Assembly: GCF_016125515.1 (NCBI RefSeq)
Contig: NZ_WGLO01000008.1
Coordinates: 62,001-126,000 of the forward strand
Source of the DNA: Hyphomonas sp.
GTDB lineage: Bacteria > Pseudomonadota > Alphaproteobacteria > Caulobacterales > Hyphomonadaceae
DNA length: 64,000 nt
Direction of reading: 5' to 3'
The notes below the pieces were generated by a model. It made no database searches. It saw only the letters and a list, made by a program, of their open reading frames with translations, and was not told the origin of the DNA. Shown piece after piece: positions 34,788 through 43,389 of this stretch. Position numbers and translations under genes: made by a program. How positions within the stretch are numbered: the first letter of the stretch is position 1; each line of letters opens with the position of its first letter.

Positions 34788-34801
34788 TAACCATCTCTTA
34801 A
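34787..34801. promoter_or_regulatory. CtrA box over the mnmG start
   Basis: A perfect TTAA-N7-TTAA (spacer CCATCTC, including a canonical TTAACCAT half) whose last base is the A of the mnmG ATG on the minus strand. It would cover the ribosome site. A TATATA -10-like element is at 34820-34825, so the box would sit downstream of the transcript start, an arrangement that suggests repression. Confidence 0.65.
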
Positions 34802-34852
34802 GCAGGGGGTACGGGCGGCTATATAACGCCGGGCGCCCCCAAACCCTAGAGA

Positions 34853-36178
34853 CTATTTCCCGATGCAGAAGCGGGAGAATACGGCGCCGAGTACATCCTC
34901 GACCCCGATCTCCCCGACGATGGATTGCATCTCGCGGATGGCCAGGCGGAGATCCTCGGCCACAAGTTCGAAGCCGAGATCCTGATCCATGGCGTCCCGC
35001 GCGGCCTTGAGCGCGGCGAGGCCCCGGGTGAGTTTTTCGCGGTGCCGGGCCCGGGTGATGACAGGCGCTTCGACCGAAGCGGCGCGCTGCGAGACGAAAC
35101 CGGATATCGAGGATTCGAGCCGGTCCAGGCCTTCGCCGGTCTTCGCCGAAACCGGCAACGCCCCGTCCGGGGCGAGAAGGGGGAACCGCAAGTCGGCTTT
35201 GTTGAAGACAACAATGTCCTGTGCGAGGACTGGGCCTGGGGGAGGGGAGGGGTCTTCGGCGTCGATCACATGGATGCGGAGGTCGGCTTCGGCGGCCGCC
35301 CGTTTCGCCCGGCGAACCCCTTCGGCTTCGACGACGTCTTCCGTTTCGCGCAGACCCGCCGTGTCCGCGATCCACACAACCTGTCCGCCAAGGACAAGGC
35401 GCACTTCGACCACGTCCCGGGTCGTGCCCGCGATGTCGGTGACGATGGCGGCCTCTCGCCGGGCGAGACGATTCAGGATCGACGATTTGCCGGCGTTCGG
35501 CGGACCGACGATGGCGATCCGGAATCCGTCGCGGATGCGTTCGCCGATTCCGCCATCGCCGAGCGCTGCTTCGACTTCGGCCATCAGGCTTTCGATCCGG
35601 CCGCGGACCGGCGAAGCGGCGCCGGCATCGACATCACCCTCATCCGGAAAGTCGACCATTACTTCAACGAGGGCCAGCAGTCCGGTCAGCTCGTCACGCC
35701 ATTCATTATATGTGTCGGACAATCCGCCCGAGAGTTGGCGAAGGGCTTGCGCCTTCTGGCCGAGGGTCTCGGCTTCAATCAGATCCGCGACTCCTTCGGC
35801 TTCGGTCAGGTCCAGCTTCCCGGCCTCAAATGCGCGGCGGGTGAACTCCCCGGCTTCCGCCAGACGAACGCCGGGCAAGGCGGTCAAGGCATCGAGCGCG
35901 TGCGCAATCACGGCCGGTCCGCCATGGAGGTAAAGCTCGAGCGTATGCTCGCCGGTATAGGAGTGCGGGGCAGGGGAGAAGCAGGCGAGCCCGTGATCGA
36001 TCTCGGCGCCGCCGGAATCCGTGATCCGTGTCAGGACCGCCCGGCGTGGTTCTGGCACACCAGATGCCAATAGGCGTCCGCAGATATCGGGAACCGCCGG
36101 GCCTGAAACCCGAACGACCGCAATCGCCGATGGGGGTGGCCCGGAAGCGAGGGCACAGATTGTGTCCTGCGCACCCAT
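34853..36178 (-). CDS. mnmE: tRNA modification GTPase MnmE
   Basis: A 441-residue GTPase partner of MnmG. The N-terminal tetrahydrofolate-binding domain opens with [22 protein letters not shown]. The central G domain has G1 [13 protein letters not shown]2 around GTTRDVVE, G3 [19 protein letters not shown] and G4 VFNKAD. The protein ends with the hallmark C-I-G-K needed for tRNA modification. Upstream is rho on the same strand with a 10-nt gap, downstream is mnmG. The order rho-mnmE-mnmG-rsmG-parA-parB is the alphaproteobacterial origin-proximal arrangement. Confidence 0.97.
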   Translation of the reverse strand: MGAQDTICALASGPPPSAIAVVRVSGPAVPDICGRLLASGVPEPRRAVLTRITDSGGAEIDHGLACFSPAPHSYTGEHTLELYLHGGPAVIAHALDALTALPGVRLAEAGEFTRRAFEAGKLDLTEAEGVADLIEAETLGQKAQALRQLSGGLSDTYNEWRDELTGLLALVEVMVDFPDEGDVDAGAASPVRGRIESLMAEVEAALGDGGIGERIRDGFRIAIVGPPNAGKSSILNRLARREAAIVTDIAGTTRDVVEVRLVLGGQVVWIADTAGLRETEDVVEAEGVRRAKRAAAEADLRIHVIDAEDPSPPPGPVLAQDIVVFNKADLRFPLLAPDGALPVSAKTGEGLDRLESSISGFVSQRAASVEAPVITRARHREKLTRGLAALKAARDAMDQDLGFELVAEDLRLAIREMQSIVGEIGVEDVLGAVFSRFCIGK

Positions 36179-36188
36179 GTGCGCGACC

Positions 36189-37478
36189 CTAGTTCTTCAT
36201 CGCTTCGAAGAACTCGTCGTTGGTCTTCGTCTGGCGCAGCTTGTCGATCAGGAAGTCGATGGCATCATTGGTGCCCATCGGTCCGAGGATGCGGCGAAGG
36301 ATGTAGATCTTCGACAGCTGGTCCTGCGGCGTGATGAGCTCTTCTTTCCGAGTCCCGGACTTCATGATGTCGATGGCCGGGAAGGTCCGCTTGTCGGCGA
36401 TCTTCCGGTCGAGCACGACTTCGGAGTTACCCGTGCCTTTGAATTCCTCGAAGATGACCTCGTCCATTCGGCTGCCGGTATCGATCAGGGCCGTGGCGAC
36501 GATGGTCAGCGAGCCACCATTCTCGACGTTCCGCGCCGCACCGAAGAAACGCTTCGGGCGCTGAAGGGCGTTGGCATCGACACCCCCGGTCAGCACCTTG
36601 CCGGAGGAGGGGACGGTCGTGTTGTAGGCGCGGCCGAGACGCGTGATCGAGTCGAGCAGGATGACGACATCCCGTTTGTGCTCGACGAGGCGTTTGGCTT
36701 TCTCGATCACCATTTCGGCGACCTGGACGTGGCGGGTCGCCGGCTCGTCGAAGGTCGAAGCGATGACCTCACCCTTCACGGTGCGGCGCATGTCGGTCAC
36801 TTCTTCCGGACGCTCGTCGATCAGCAGGACGATCAGATAGCACTCGGGATGGTTCTCTTCGATCGCAGACGCGATGTTCTGCATCAGGACCGTCTTACCG
36901 GTGCGGGGCGGAGCGACGATCAGGGCGCGCTGGCCTTTGCCGATCGGGGCGACGATGTCGATGACCCGGCCGGAACGATCCTTCTTGGTCGGATCTCGGC
37001 TTTCCATTTTCAGGCGGCGATCCGGATAGAGCGGGGTCAGGTTGTCGAAGTGGACTTTCTTGTTGGCCTTGTCCGGATCCTCGAAATTGATCCGGCTGAC
37101 ATCGGTCAGGGCGAAATAGCGCTCGGCATCCTGCGGCGCCTGGATCGGGCCCTCGACCGTATCGCCGGTGCGGATGTTGGCCTTCTTCAGCACTTCGGGG
37201 CTGACATAGATGTCGTCCGGGCCAGGCAGGTAGTTCGATTCCGGCGAGCGCAGGAAGCCGAAGCCATCGACCAGAACCTCAAGCACGCCCTGCCCTGTGA
37301 TCTCGACTTCGCTGTCGGCGAGCTCTTTCAGGATCGCGAACAGCATGTCCTGGGTTCGCATTGAGGACGCATTCTCGACCTCAAGCTCCTCGGCGTAGAG
37401 CAGAAGCTCTTCAGGGGTTTTCGCTTTAAGTTCGCGCAGCGTGACGCTGGTGAGGTTGTCGAGCATCGAGGAAGCCAT
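36189..37478 (-). CDS. rho: Transcription termination factor Rho
   Basis: A 429-residue hexameric RNA helicase. The N-terminal RNA-binding domain contains [19 protein letters not shown] and [32 protein letters not shown]. The ATPase holds Walker [17 protein letters not shown] (about residue 184) and Walker [20 protein letters not shown]. The Q-loop/R-loop region [24 protein letters not shown] is complete. ATG 37478 is chosen since the N-domain starts there; the frame stays open further upstream. A 141-nt leader separates it from hemJ, with no visible gene. Confidence 0.97.
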   Translation of the reverse strand: MASSMLDNLTSVTLRELKAKTPEELLLYAEELEVENASSMRTQDMLFAILKELADSEVEITGQGVLEVLVDGFGFLRSPESNYLPGPDDIYVSPEVLKKANIRTGDTVEGPIQAPQDAERYFALTDVSRINFEDPDKANKKVHFDNLTPLYPDRRLKMESRDPTKKDRSGRVIDIVAPIGKGQRALIVAPPRTGKTVLMQNIASAIEENHPECYLIVLLIDERPEEVTDMRRTVKGEVIASTFDEPATRHVQVAEMVIEKAKRLVEHKRDVVILLDSITRLGRAYNTTVPSSGKVLTGGVDANALQRPKRFFGAARNVENGGSLTIVATALIDTGSRMDEVIFEEFKGTGNSEVVLDRKIADKRTFPAIDIMKSGTRKEELITPQDQLSKIYILRRILGPMGTNDAIDFLIDKLRQTKTNDEFFEAMKN

Positions 37479-37619
37479 TCGGAGCGGTCCGGATTTTGGA
37501 TCTAGCAAGGGGGGGTGCCGGTCAGGGGAATAGAGGTGGCGCCACGAGGAATGGGCGCACCGGCATGCGCCTCTCTTCGCCAATTTGTCTCAAAAGGTCA
37601 AGCCGCAAAGGATGTCCGG

Positions 37620-38063
37620 TCAGAACGGCCGGACGATCACCAGGATGACGACACCGATCATCAGGATGAAAGGCACTTCGTTCAGCATACGCAGGGTCCG
37701 CGCTTGGACCGTGCCGGTCACCGCATCCACCCGTTTGCCGAGCGTGATGAAATAGCCGTGAAAGCCGCTGATTCCGAGGACCAGCAACAGTTTCGCGTGA
37801 AACCACGGCTGGAGGTACAATTGCCCGCCGCCTGAATAGTCCAGGTACACCATCAGGATCCCGAACACCCAGACGAGTATGATACTTGGATTCAGGATGA
37901 TGCGTTTCAGCCGGTTCGACGCATCTTTCATTGTTTCGAACAGGGGTTCGCCCGGGCGGCTGGATAATTGGTGGATCTTGTAGCGCGGATAGACCAGGAG
38001 CCCGGCCATCAGCGCGACCACGAAGATGAGGTGGGCGGCCTTCACCCAGAGATAAATATCCAC
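37620..38063 (-). CDS. hemJ: HemJ-type protoporphyrinogen IX oxidase
   Basis: A 147-residue inner-membrane protein with four hydrophobic helices of the HemJ/UPF0093 family, which oxidises protoporphyrinogen IX to protoporphyrin IX in heme synthesis. The first helix DIYLWVKAAHLIFVVALMAGLLVYPRYKIH has the conserved His and Arg; LYLQPWFHAKLLLVLGISGFHGYF has the W-F-H-x-K-L signature. The start appears to be GTG 38063, with GAGGGGG upstream; the only ATG further up (38126) lies inside hemH. It follows hemH by 10 nt, forming a heme cluster hemE-hemH-hemJ. Confidence 0.9.
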   Translation of the reverse strand: MDIYLWVKAAHLIFVVALMAGLLVYPRYKIHQLSSRPGEPLFETMKDASNRLKRIILNPSIILVWVFGILMVYLDYSGGGQLYLQPWFHAKLLLVLGISGFHGYFITLGKRVDAVTGTVQARTLRMLNEVPFILMIGVVILVIVRPF

Positions 38064-38073
38064 GCAGGCCCCC

Positions 38074-39147
38074 TCAGACCGCTGTTTCGATAACCCGTTC
38101 GCCGGCTTTCTGATGTGTGACGGCATGCGGGCAGCCCGTCCAGTCCGACGGGCAGAGCCGACCGCCAGCGCAGGAGCGTAGTGCGCCTTTCATATCCAGT
38201 GCGGCGAGCGTTTCCTGGGTCAGGGTCTGGATGAACCCCTCATGCACACCCAGCGCTTCGACGCGGGTATAACTCGCAGCGCCATGCCCTTCGGCGAGCA
38301 GGCGGTACTCCTCGCCGAGTTCGACCAGCGTCTCGATATGCTCGGATACGAAGGCAATCGGCGCAATCAGGATGTTCTTTCCGGCTTTCGCCGCACGCTC
38401 GACTTCGAGATCGGTTGCCGGGCCAATCCACTTCAGCGGCCCGACGCGCGACTGGTAGCAGGGGATGACCTCCCATTCCGCCGGCACCCGGCCGGCAATC
38501 ATTTCGGCCAGCGCCTCGCATTGCCACTGGTAGGGATCGCCGTCTTTGACGACCTGTTCGGGTAAGCCATGAGCCGACAGGAGAAGCGTGACCTGCTCCG
38601 GTGAGCCTGCCCGGCGGTGGGCGCCGTTGATCTTGTCGACATGCGCGGCGACGAAATTCTCTTCGAAGGGATAGCAACAGACCGTTCGTGCCGAGCCGCG
38701 ATAAGCTTTCTTCCAGGCATCCAACGATGACCCCGTCGTGGTTGTCGAGAACTGGGGATAAAGCGGCAGCAGCACCACTTCGTCCGCCTTCCAGCGTTTA
38801 ACTTCGGCGGCCGCTTCTTCAGTGAACGGGTGCCAGTAGCGCATCGCGATGAAGCATTTCACGTCGTCGCCCGGCAGTGCCTTCGACAATTCCGCTTCAA
38901 GTGCGCGCGCTTGCGCTTCGGTTTCGCGGAGCAGGGGAGAGCCCCCGTCAGCATCCATCATCGCATAGTTCTTTTTCACCGCCGGCGCGCGGGTTCGCGA
39001 GATCAGGCGCGCCAGAAACCAGCGGATCGGAAGAGGCGCGCGGATGATGGCCGCATCCCGGAACAGGTTTTGCAGGAAAGGCTGCACCGAAGCCGGTTTG
39101 TCGGGACCGCCGAGATTGAATAATACGACGGCGATTTTGCGGCCCAT
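38074..39147 (-). CDS. hemH: Ferrochelatase
   Basis: A 357-residue enzyme that inserts Fe2+ into protoporphyrin IX. The start KIAVVLFNLGGPDKPASVQPFLQNLFRD is diagnostic. FIAMRYWHPFTEEAAAEV is the H-P-F-T region, and VTLLLSAHGLPEQVVKDGDPY holds the catalytic S-A-H-G-L-P. CYQSRVGPLKWIGPATD and PIAFVSEHIETLVELGEEY with the conserved Glu follow. The C-terminal tail has three cysteines (SCAGGRLCPSDWTGC), like the [2Fe-2S]-containing ferrochelatases. It lies 8 nt downstream of hemE. Confidence 0.96.
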   Translation of the reverse strand: MGRKIAVVLFNLGGPDKPASVQPFLQNLFRDAAIIRAPLPIRWFLARLISRTRAPAVKKNYAMMDADGGSPLLRETEAQARALEAELSKALPGDDVKCFIAMRYWHPFTEEAAAEVKRWKADEVVLLPLYPQFSTTTTGSSLDAWKKAYRGSARTVCCYPFEENFVAAHVDKINGAHRRAGSPEQVTLLLSAHGLPEQVVKDGDPYQWQCEALAEMIAGRVPAEWEVIPCYQSRVGPLKWIGPATDLEVERAAKAGKNILIAPIAFVSEHIETLVELGEEYRLLAEGHGAASYTRVEALGVHEGFIQTLTQETLAALDMKGALRSCAGGRLCPSDWTGCPHAVTHQKAGERVIETAV

Positions 39148-39155
39148 GCGCGGCT

Positions 39156-40193
39156 TTATCCTTTTCGAATCCGGTCCAGAACACGCTCGACGTTGGCGAT
39201 CGGTGTTTCGGGCCTGACCCCGTGACCGAGATTGAAGATATGGGGCCGCCCGCGATAGGCGTCCAGAAGTTGATCCACCCGTGCGTCAAGACGCCCGCCG
39301 CCTTCGATCAGGAGGAGGGGATCAAGATGGCCTTGAACGGGGAAGTTTGCCGGCAGCGTGCTATTGATGAATTTCGGGGACGCCGCTGTATCGAGACCAA
39401 CCCCGGTCACGCCGGTCGCCTTCACATAGTCCGGCACCATGACGCCGGCTCCGCGCGGAAAACCGATGATCGGCACGGTGATCCCCATTCCGCGCAGTCG
39501 GTCGACGAGCTTTTTCGTCGGCGCGATGATAACTTCCTCGAAGATATTGTCCGGCAGACCTTCGGCCCAACTGTCGAATAACATCAGCGCATCAGCGCCG
39601 GCTTCCACCTGGCGGGCGAGGTAATGCGCTGTCGCCTCGCCGACGAGATCCATGGCTTCGGCGAGGTCCACCGGGCGGCCATGCGCCCAGCGCCAGGCAG
39701 CCGACTTGTCGGTTTTGCCCCGACCTTCGACGGCATAGAGCGTCACCGTCCAGGGCGAGCCTGCAAAACCCATGAGGGTCGTTTCCCGCGGCAAGGCCGC
39801 TTTAACCCGGGCGACCGTTTCATAAACGGGCGACAGCTTGTCCGCCGCTGCCTCTGGTTTGATCCGCCGCAGGTCCGAAGGCTGCGAAATCTCCTCCACC
39901 AGCGGGCCTTCACCCTTCTCGAACCGTACGCCGAGACCCATGGCGTCGAGGATCAGAAGGATGTCGGCAAACAGGATCGCTGCATCCATGCTGTAGCGGC
40001 GGATGGGTTGGAGTGTCGCTTCAGCGGCGAGGGACGGCGTGTAGCAGAAGTCGAGGAAGTCCCGTGCCCGCGCCCTGGTCTCGAGGTATTCCGGCAGATG
40101 GCGGCCAGCTTGCCGCATCATCCAGACCGGAGGCGGCGACACGACCTGACCCGCCAGAACGTCCAGTATTTTCTTTCCGCTGCTGCCCGCCAT
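39156..40193 (-). CDS. hemE: Uroporphyrinogen decarboxylase
   Basis: A 345-residue enzyme converting uroporphyrinogen III to coproporphyrinogen III. The start VSPPPVWMMRQAGRHLPEYLETRA contains the W-M-M-R-Q-A-G-R active-site motif. ILFADILLILDAMGLGVRFEKGEGP and GFAGSPWTVTLYAVEG follow with the conserved Asp and G-S-P-W-T. ILNLGHG-like FNLGHGVRPETPIANVE ends it. hemE is the last leftward gene and borders the origin-like gap, the same position it has beside Caulobacter Cori. Confidence 0.97.
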   Translation of the reverse strand: MAGSSGKKILDVLAGQVVSPPPVWMMRQAGRHLPEYLETRARARDFLDFCYTPSLAAEATLQPIRRYSMDAAILFADILLILDAMGLGVRFEKGEGPLVEEISQPSDLRRIKPEAAADKLSPVYETVARVKAALPRETTLMGFAGSPWTVTLYAVEGRGKTDKSAAWRWAHGRPVDLAEAMDLVGEATAHYLARQVEAGADALMLFDSWAEGLPDNIFEEVIIAPTKKLVDRLRGMGITVPIIGFPRGAGVMVPDYVKATGVTGVGLDTAASPKFINSTLPANFPVQGHLDPLLLIEGGGRLDARVDQLLDAYRGRPHIFNLGHGVRPETPIANVERVLDRIRKG

Positions 40194-40310
40194 GCAGACC
40201 CCCCTTCAAACCTCAATTCAACCCAGCCCGTCAGGGCGCTTATCATTATGATGCTGCGAATAGGTTGGAGAGCGCAGTTTCACCGGCTTTGTCCACCAAA
40301 ATCCACAAGG

Positions 40311-40494
40311 GAGTCACAGGAGTCGCTCGCCTGGGAGGCGAATAGAATCTTCACGAGTCTCAAAGTTAACGGGGTGTTAACGGCCCCCTTGGAATCACAG
40401 CGCGGAACAAGATGCGATCATCCGGAGTCGATTCCTTCCAACTGTGGAAAGCATGTGAGTCCCTGTGCAGTGCGCGGTTTTGCACAGGCGAGTC
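40311..40494. repeat. GANTC (CcrM methylation) site cluster
   Basis: Nine GANTC sites begin at 40311, 40320, 40345, 40355, 40392, 40425, 40430, 40457 and 40490. A random sequence this long would carry about one. Such sites are methylated by CcrM in alphaproteobacteria and mark hemimethylated, newly replicated DNA. Confidence 0.9.
40366..40380. promoter_or_regulatory. CtrA box in the probable oriC
   Basis: A perfect TTAA-N7-TTAA with spacer CGGGGTG, followed by C. In Caulobacter, CtrA bound at such sites in Cori blocks initiation in swarmer cells. Confidence 0.85.
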
Positions 40495-40511
40495 ACAACC
40501 CTTGTGCAAAT
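40443..40511. promoter_or_regulatory. DnaA-box-like cluster
   Basis: Four 9-mers resembling TTATNCACA: CTTTCCACA (40443-40451, minus), CACTGCACA (40464-40472, minus), TTTTGCACA (40478-40486, plus, one mismatch) and ATTTGCACA (40503-40511, minus). A further AAATCCACA is at 40299-40307. None is a perfect consensus, as is usual for Caulobacterales origins. Confidence 0.65.
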
Positions 40512-40536
40512 CGAGAAGCCCCGGCAAGAGAAACGC

Positions 40537-41379
40537 ATGACCCGGCCGACCCGACCCGCCATCTATTTCAACGTCCATCTCGTGTCGGACTCGACCGGAG
40601 AGACGCTGAACGCCGTCCAGCGCGCGGCCTGTGCCCAGTTCGAAAACATCCAGCCACTGGAACATAACTACTACCTTGTGCGCTCGGAACGCCAGCTTGA
40701 ACGCGTGACCCGCGAAATCGAGGCCGCGCCGGGTGTTGTCTGGTACACCATCTCGGACAGCGTGCTGCGGGCGCGGCTGGAGGCATTTTGCCGTGAGCGG
40801 AGCATTCCGACGCTGCCGGTGCTCGACCCGTCGATCGCCATGCTCGGCCGCCATCTCGGCATTTCCGCGAACAACCGCGTCGCCGGTCAGCACGCGATGG
40901 ACGAGGACTATTTCGAGCGGATGGAAGCGATCAATTTCACGCTTGCCCATGACGATGGCCAGAATGTCGACAGCCTGATCGGCGCCGATGTCATCCTTCT
41001 GGGCGTCAGCCGGACATCCAAGACACCCACCTGTGTGTACCTTGCCAACCGCAAGGTGCGCGCCGGAAACATCCCGCTGGTGCCGGGCGTGCCGCTGCCG
41101 GATTTCATCGAAAAGATGGGCGACAAGGGTCCGCTCGTTGTCGGCCTCAAGATTTCGGCGGAACGTCTCGTACAAATCCGGCGGCAGAGGTTGTTGTCGC
41201 TGAACCAGGATGATGCCGGCGATTACGCGGATGAGGAATCCGTGCGTGACGAGATCACCCAGGCGAACCGCCTGTTTCAGCGCAACCAGTGGAAAACCAT
41301 CGACGTGTCCCGCCGATCGGTCGAGGAAACGGCGGCAGCGATCCTGAATCTGCTCAGCGAGCGCCGGGGCCATCTATGA
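40537..41379 (+). CDS. Kinase/pyrophosphorylase PPSR (DUF299)
   Basis: A 280-residue DUF299 protein. Members regulate pyruvate phosphate dikinase or PEP synthase by ADP-dependent phosphorylation and Pi-dependent dephosphorylation of a Thr. The P-loop-like ADVILLGVSRTSKTPTCVYLANR is at about residue 150-172, followed by VPLVPG-type sequence and VVGLKISAERLVQIRRQR. The N-terminus IYFNVHLVSDSTGETLNAV is diagnostic. It is the first rightward gene after the origin, as RP001 is in Caulobacter. ATG 40537 has AAGAG upstream; longer starts lack conservation and would run into the DnaA-box cluster. Confidence 0.92.
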   Translation: MTRPTRPAIYFNVHLVSDSTGETLNAVQRAACAQFENIQPLEHNYYLVRSERQLERVTREIEAAPGVVWYTISDSVLRARLEAFCRERSIPTLPVLDPSIAMLGRHLGISANNRVAGQHAMDEDYFERMEAINFTLAHDDGQNVDSLIGADVILLGVSRTSKTPTCVYLANRKVRAGNIPLVPGVPLPDFIEKMGDKGPLVVGLKISAERLVQIRRQRLLSLNQDDAGDYADEESVRDEITQANRLFQRNQWKTIDVSRRSVEETAAAILNLLSERRGHL

Positions 41380-41972
41380 CGCCGCGTGTCATTTTGGCCT
41401 CCGGCAGCGCAAGCCGCCGCGCCGTGCTCGCCGCGGCCGGCGTCATAGCTGAAGCCGTTGCGCCCAATGTGGATGAGGACTCCTTCCGCACTGCGATGCG
41501 CGCAGACGGGGTGAAGGTGCGCGATCAGGCGATGCGTCTTGCCGAAATGAAAGCCGTGCGCGTCTCGCAGTCCCACGAAGGATTGGTGATTGGCGGGGAC
41601 CAGATGCTCGCCCTCGGAGACGAAGCCTTCGACAAGCCGCGCGACCTTGCGGACGCGAGGAACCACCTCGTCCGGCTGTCGGGAAAAACCCACACGCTGG
41701 AAACCGCCATCGTGGTCTGTGAAGGCGGCATCCCGGTCTGGCGTCATCTGGCGCGTCCGAAACTGACCATGCGTCCTCTGTCACCAGACTTCATTGATTC
41801 TTATGTCGAAAGCTGCGGCGAAAAACTGCTCGCCACGGTCGGAGCCTACCAGCTGGAAGGACTTGGCGCGCAGCTTTTCACCCGCATCGAGGGAGATTAC
41901 TTCTCGGTCCTCGGCCTGCCGCTGCTGCCGCTGCTTGATTATCTCCGTGTCCGGAAGGTGCTCGCCCAATGA
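41376..41972 (+). CDS. maf: Maf/YhdE-family nucleotide pyrophosphatase
   Basis: A 198-residue Maf protein, a house-cleaning pyrophosphatase for non-canonical or modified nucleotides. The start VILASGSASRRAVLAAAGV holds the S-x-S-x-R-R motif. GLVIGGDQMLALGDEAFDKPRDLADARNHLVRLSGKTH gives the conserved D-Q and S-G-K-x-H, and GDYFSVLGLPLLPLLDYL ends it. The substrate class (dTTP/UTP-like versus m7GTP-like) is not decided here. ATGA overlaps on both sides couple it to PPSR and aroE. Confidence 0.93.
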   Translation: MTPRVILASGSASRRAVLAAAGVIAEAVAPNVDEDSFRTAMRADGVKVRDQAMRLAEMKAVRVSQSHEGLVIGGDQMLALGDEAFDKPRDLADARNHLVRLSGKTHTLETAIVVCEGGIPVWRHLARPKLTMRPLSPDFIDSYVESCGEKLLATVGAYQLEGLGAQLFTRIEGDYFSVLGLPLLPLLDYLRVRKVLAQ

Positions 41973-42784
41973 AACGCCTGCTCGGTGTCATCGGCGATCC
42001 CGTCGCCCATTCGCTTTCCCCGTACATCCATAACCAGTGGCTTCGCGAGAACGAGATCGATGCGGTCTATGCCGCGCTGGAAGTCAAACCAGCTGAGCTT
42101 CACACCGCGCTGGCGTCCCTGCGGACGCATGGCGCATTGGGTCTCAACGTCACCCTGCCGCACAAGGAGGCTGCGCTGAAACTGGCGGCCGAGGCCGGCG
42201 ACACCGCGCGCCGGATCGGCGCGGCCAACACCCTGGTGCCCATACCGGAGGGCGCGTGGCGCGCCGAGAATACCGATGCGCCCGGCTTCGCCCTGACACT
42301 CGACTATGGCGACATCCCGGTCGAAGGCCGCGAGGTGTTCCTCCTCGGGGCAGGGGGGTCCGCGCGCGCGGTGGCCGACGTGCTGACGCGCCGAGGCGCG
42401 CGACTCACCATCTGTAACCGGACGATCGCCCGCGCCGAAGCGCTGGCATTGGATCTCGCGCCCGCTGCGCGGATCCTGTCGCTGGATGACGGCATCGGCC
42501 AATTAGCCAAAGCGAGCCTTGTGATCAACACGCTGAGCCTCGGCCACAGCGGCGGCGTGCTTTCGTTGCCGGCCGCAGAAGGCGGCATCTTCTACGATAT
42601 CAGCTATGGCAAAGGCGCGGCTGCCAGTCTCGCGGAAGCCGGTCGCAAGGGCTGGCGTACGCTGGACGGTCTCGGCATGCTGGTGGCGCAGGCCGCGCTT
42701 AGCTTCGAACACTGGTTCGGCGTCACCCCGGACCTGGCGGCCGCGCACGCGCGTGCCCGTTCCCTGTTGGAGGCGACGCAATGA
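41969..42784 (+). CDS. aroE: Shikimate dehydrogenase
   Basis: A 271-residue NADP-dependent enzyme of aromatic amino-acid synthesis. [20 protein letters not shown] has the S-x-S shikimate-binding motif. [17 protein letters not shown] carries the catalytic Lys, and GAANTLVP the Asn. [17 protein letters not shown] is the nucleotide fold, followed by [11 protein letters not shown] with an N-R-T motif for the NADP phosphate. [19 protein letters not shown] ends the protein. Overlaps maf and coaE by 4 nt each. Confidence 0.95.
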   Translation: MKRLLGVIGDPVAHSLSPYIHNQWLRENEIDAVYAALEVKPAELHTALASLRTHGALGLNVTLPHKEAALKLAAEAGDTARRIGAANTLVPIPEGAWRAENTDAPGFALTLDYGDIPVEGREVFLLGAGGSARAVADVLTRRGARLTICNRTIARAEALALDLAPAARILSLDDGIGQLAKASLVINTLSLGHSGGVLSLPAAEGGIFYDISYGKGAAASLAEAGRKGWRTLDGLGMLVAQAALSFEHWFGVTPDLAAAHARARSLLEATQ

Positions 42785-43389
42785 TCATCCTGGGACTGAC
42801 GGGATCAATCGGTATGGGAAAGTCTGCCACGGCAAACCTTTTCCGCGAGGAGGGGGTGCCGGTCTATGACGCCGACGCGGCAGTCCACGCGCTCTATGCC
42901 GAAGGGGGCGCCGCCGTCGCGCCGATCGAGGCGGCCTTTCCGGGAGTCGTCGAGGGCGGTTCGGTTGACCGAACCCGTCTACGGACCCGCGTGCTGGACA
43001 ATCCGGCCGCAATGAAAATGCTCGAGGGCATCGTGCATCCGCTCGCTGGCGCGGCGCAGGTCGAGTTCCGCCAGAAGGCCAAAGTCGAGGGCGCGGAGTT
43101 TGCGGTGCTCGACATTCCACTCCTGTTCGAAACCGGCGGCGACCGGAACTGCAACTATACGCTCGTGGTCACCGCGCCGGCCAATATCCAGCGCGAACGA
43201 GTCCTGTCCCGCCCCGGCGTGACGGCGGAAACCTTCGAAGCCATCCTTGCCCGCCAGATGCCGGACGCCGACAAGCGCGCCCGCGCGGATTTCATCCTTT
43301 CCACGGCCCATGGCTTCGACTTTGCCCGCGACCAGGTTCGCGCCATAGTCGCCCTGATGATTCGCATCGCCAGGGACCAGAACGGATGA
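42781..43389 (+). CDS. coaE: Dephospho-CoA kinase
   Basis: A 202-residue P-loop kinase for the last step of coenzyme A synthesis. Walker A is [34 protein letters not shown] has the conserved [27 protein letters not shown] is the D-I-P-L-L-F-E signature, and [34 protein letters not shown] forms the lid and C-terminus. ATGA overlaps join it to aroE and dnaQ. Confidence 0.95.
   Translation: MIILGLTGSIGMGKSATANLFREEGVPVYDADAAVHALYAEGGAAVAPIEAAFPGVVEGGSVDRTRLRTRVLDNPAAMKMLEGIVHPLAGAAQVEFRQKAKVEGAEFAVLDIPLLFETGGDRNCNYTLVVTAPANIQRERVLSRPGVTAETFEAILARQMPDADKRARADFILSTAHGFDFARDQVRAIVALMIRIARDQNG

Larger units (their letters stand above)
40194..40536. other. Probable chromosomal replication origin (oriC)
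   Basis: The 343-nt gap between divergent hemE and PPSR genes is the only large non-coding segment in this part and lies where the coding strand switches. It has a perfect CtrA box (40366-40380), a cluster of DnaA-box-like 9-mers (the best is TTTTGCACA at 40478-40486), nine GANTC sites (40311-40494), and two AT-richer stretches (40230-40262 and 40341-40370). The gene neighbours (hemE on one side, DUF299/PPSR-maf-aroE-coaE-dnaQ on the other) are those of Caulobacter Cori, and perfect parS sites lie 7-7.5 kb away. dnaA itself is not in the window. Confidence 0.85.
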
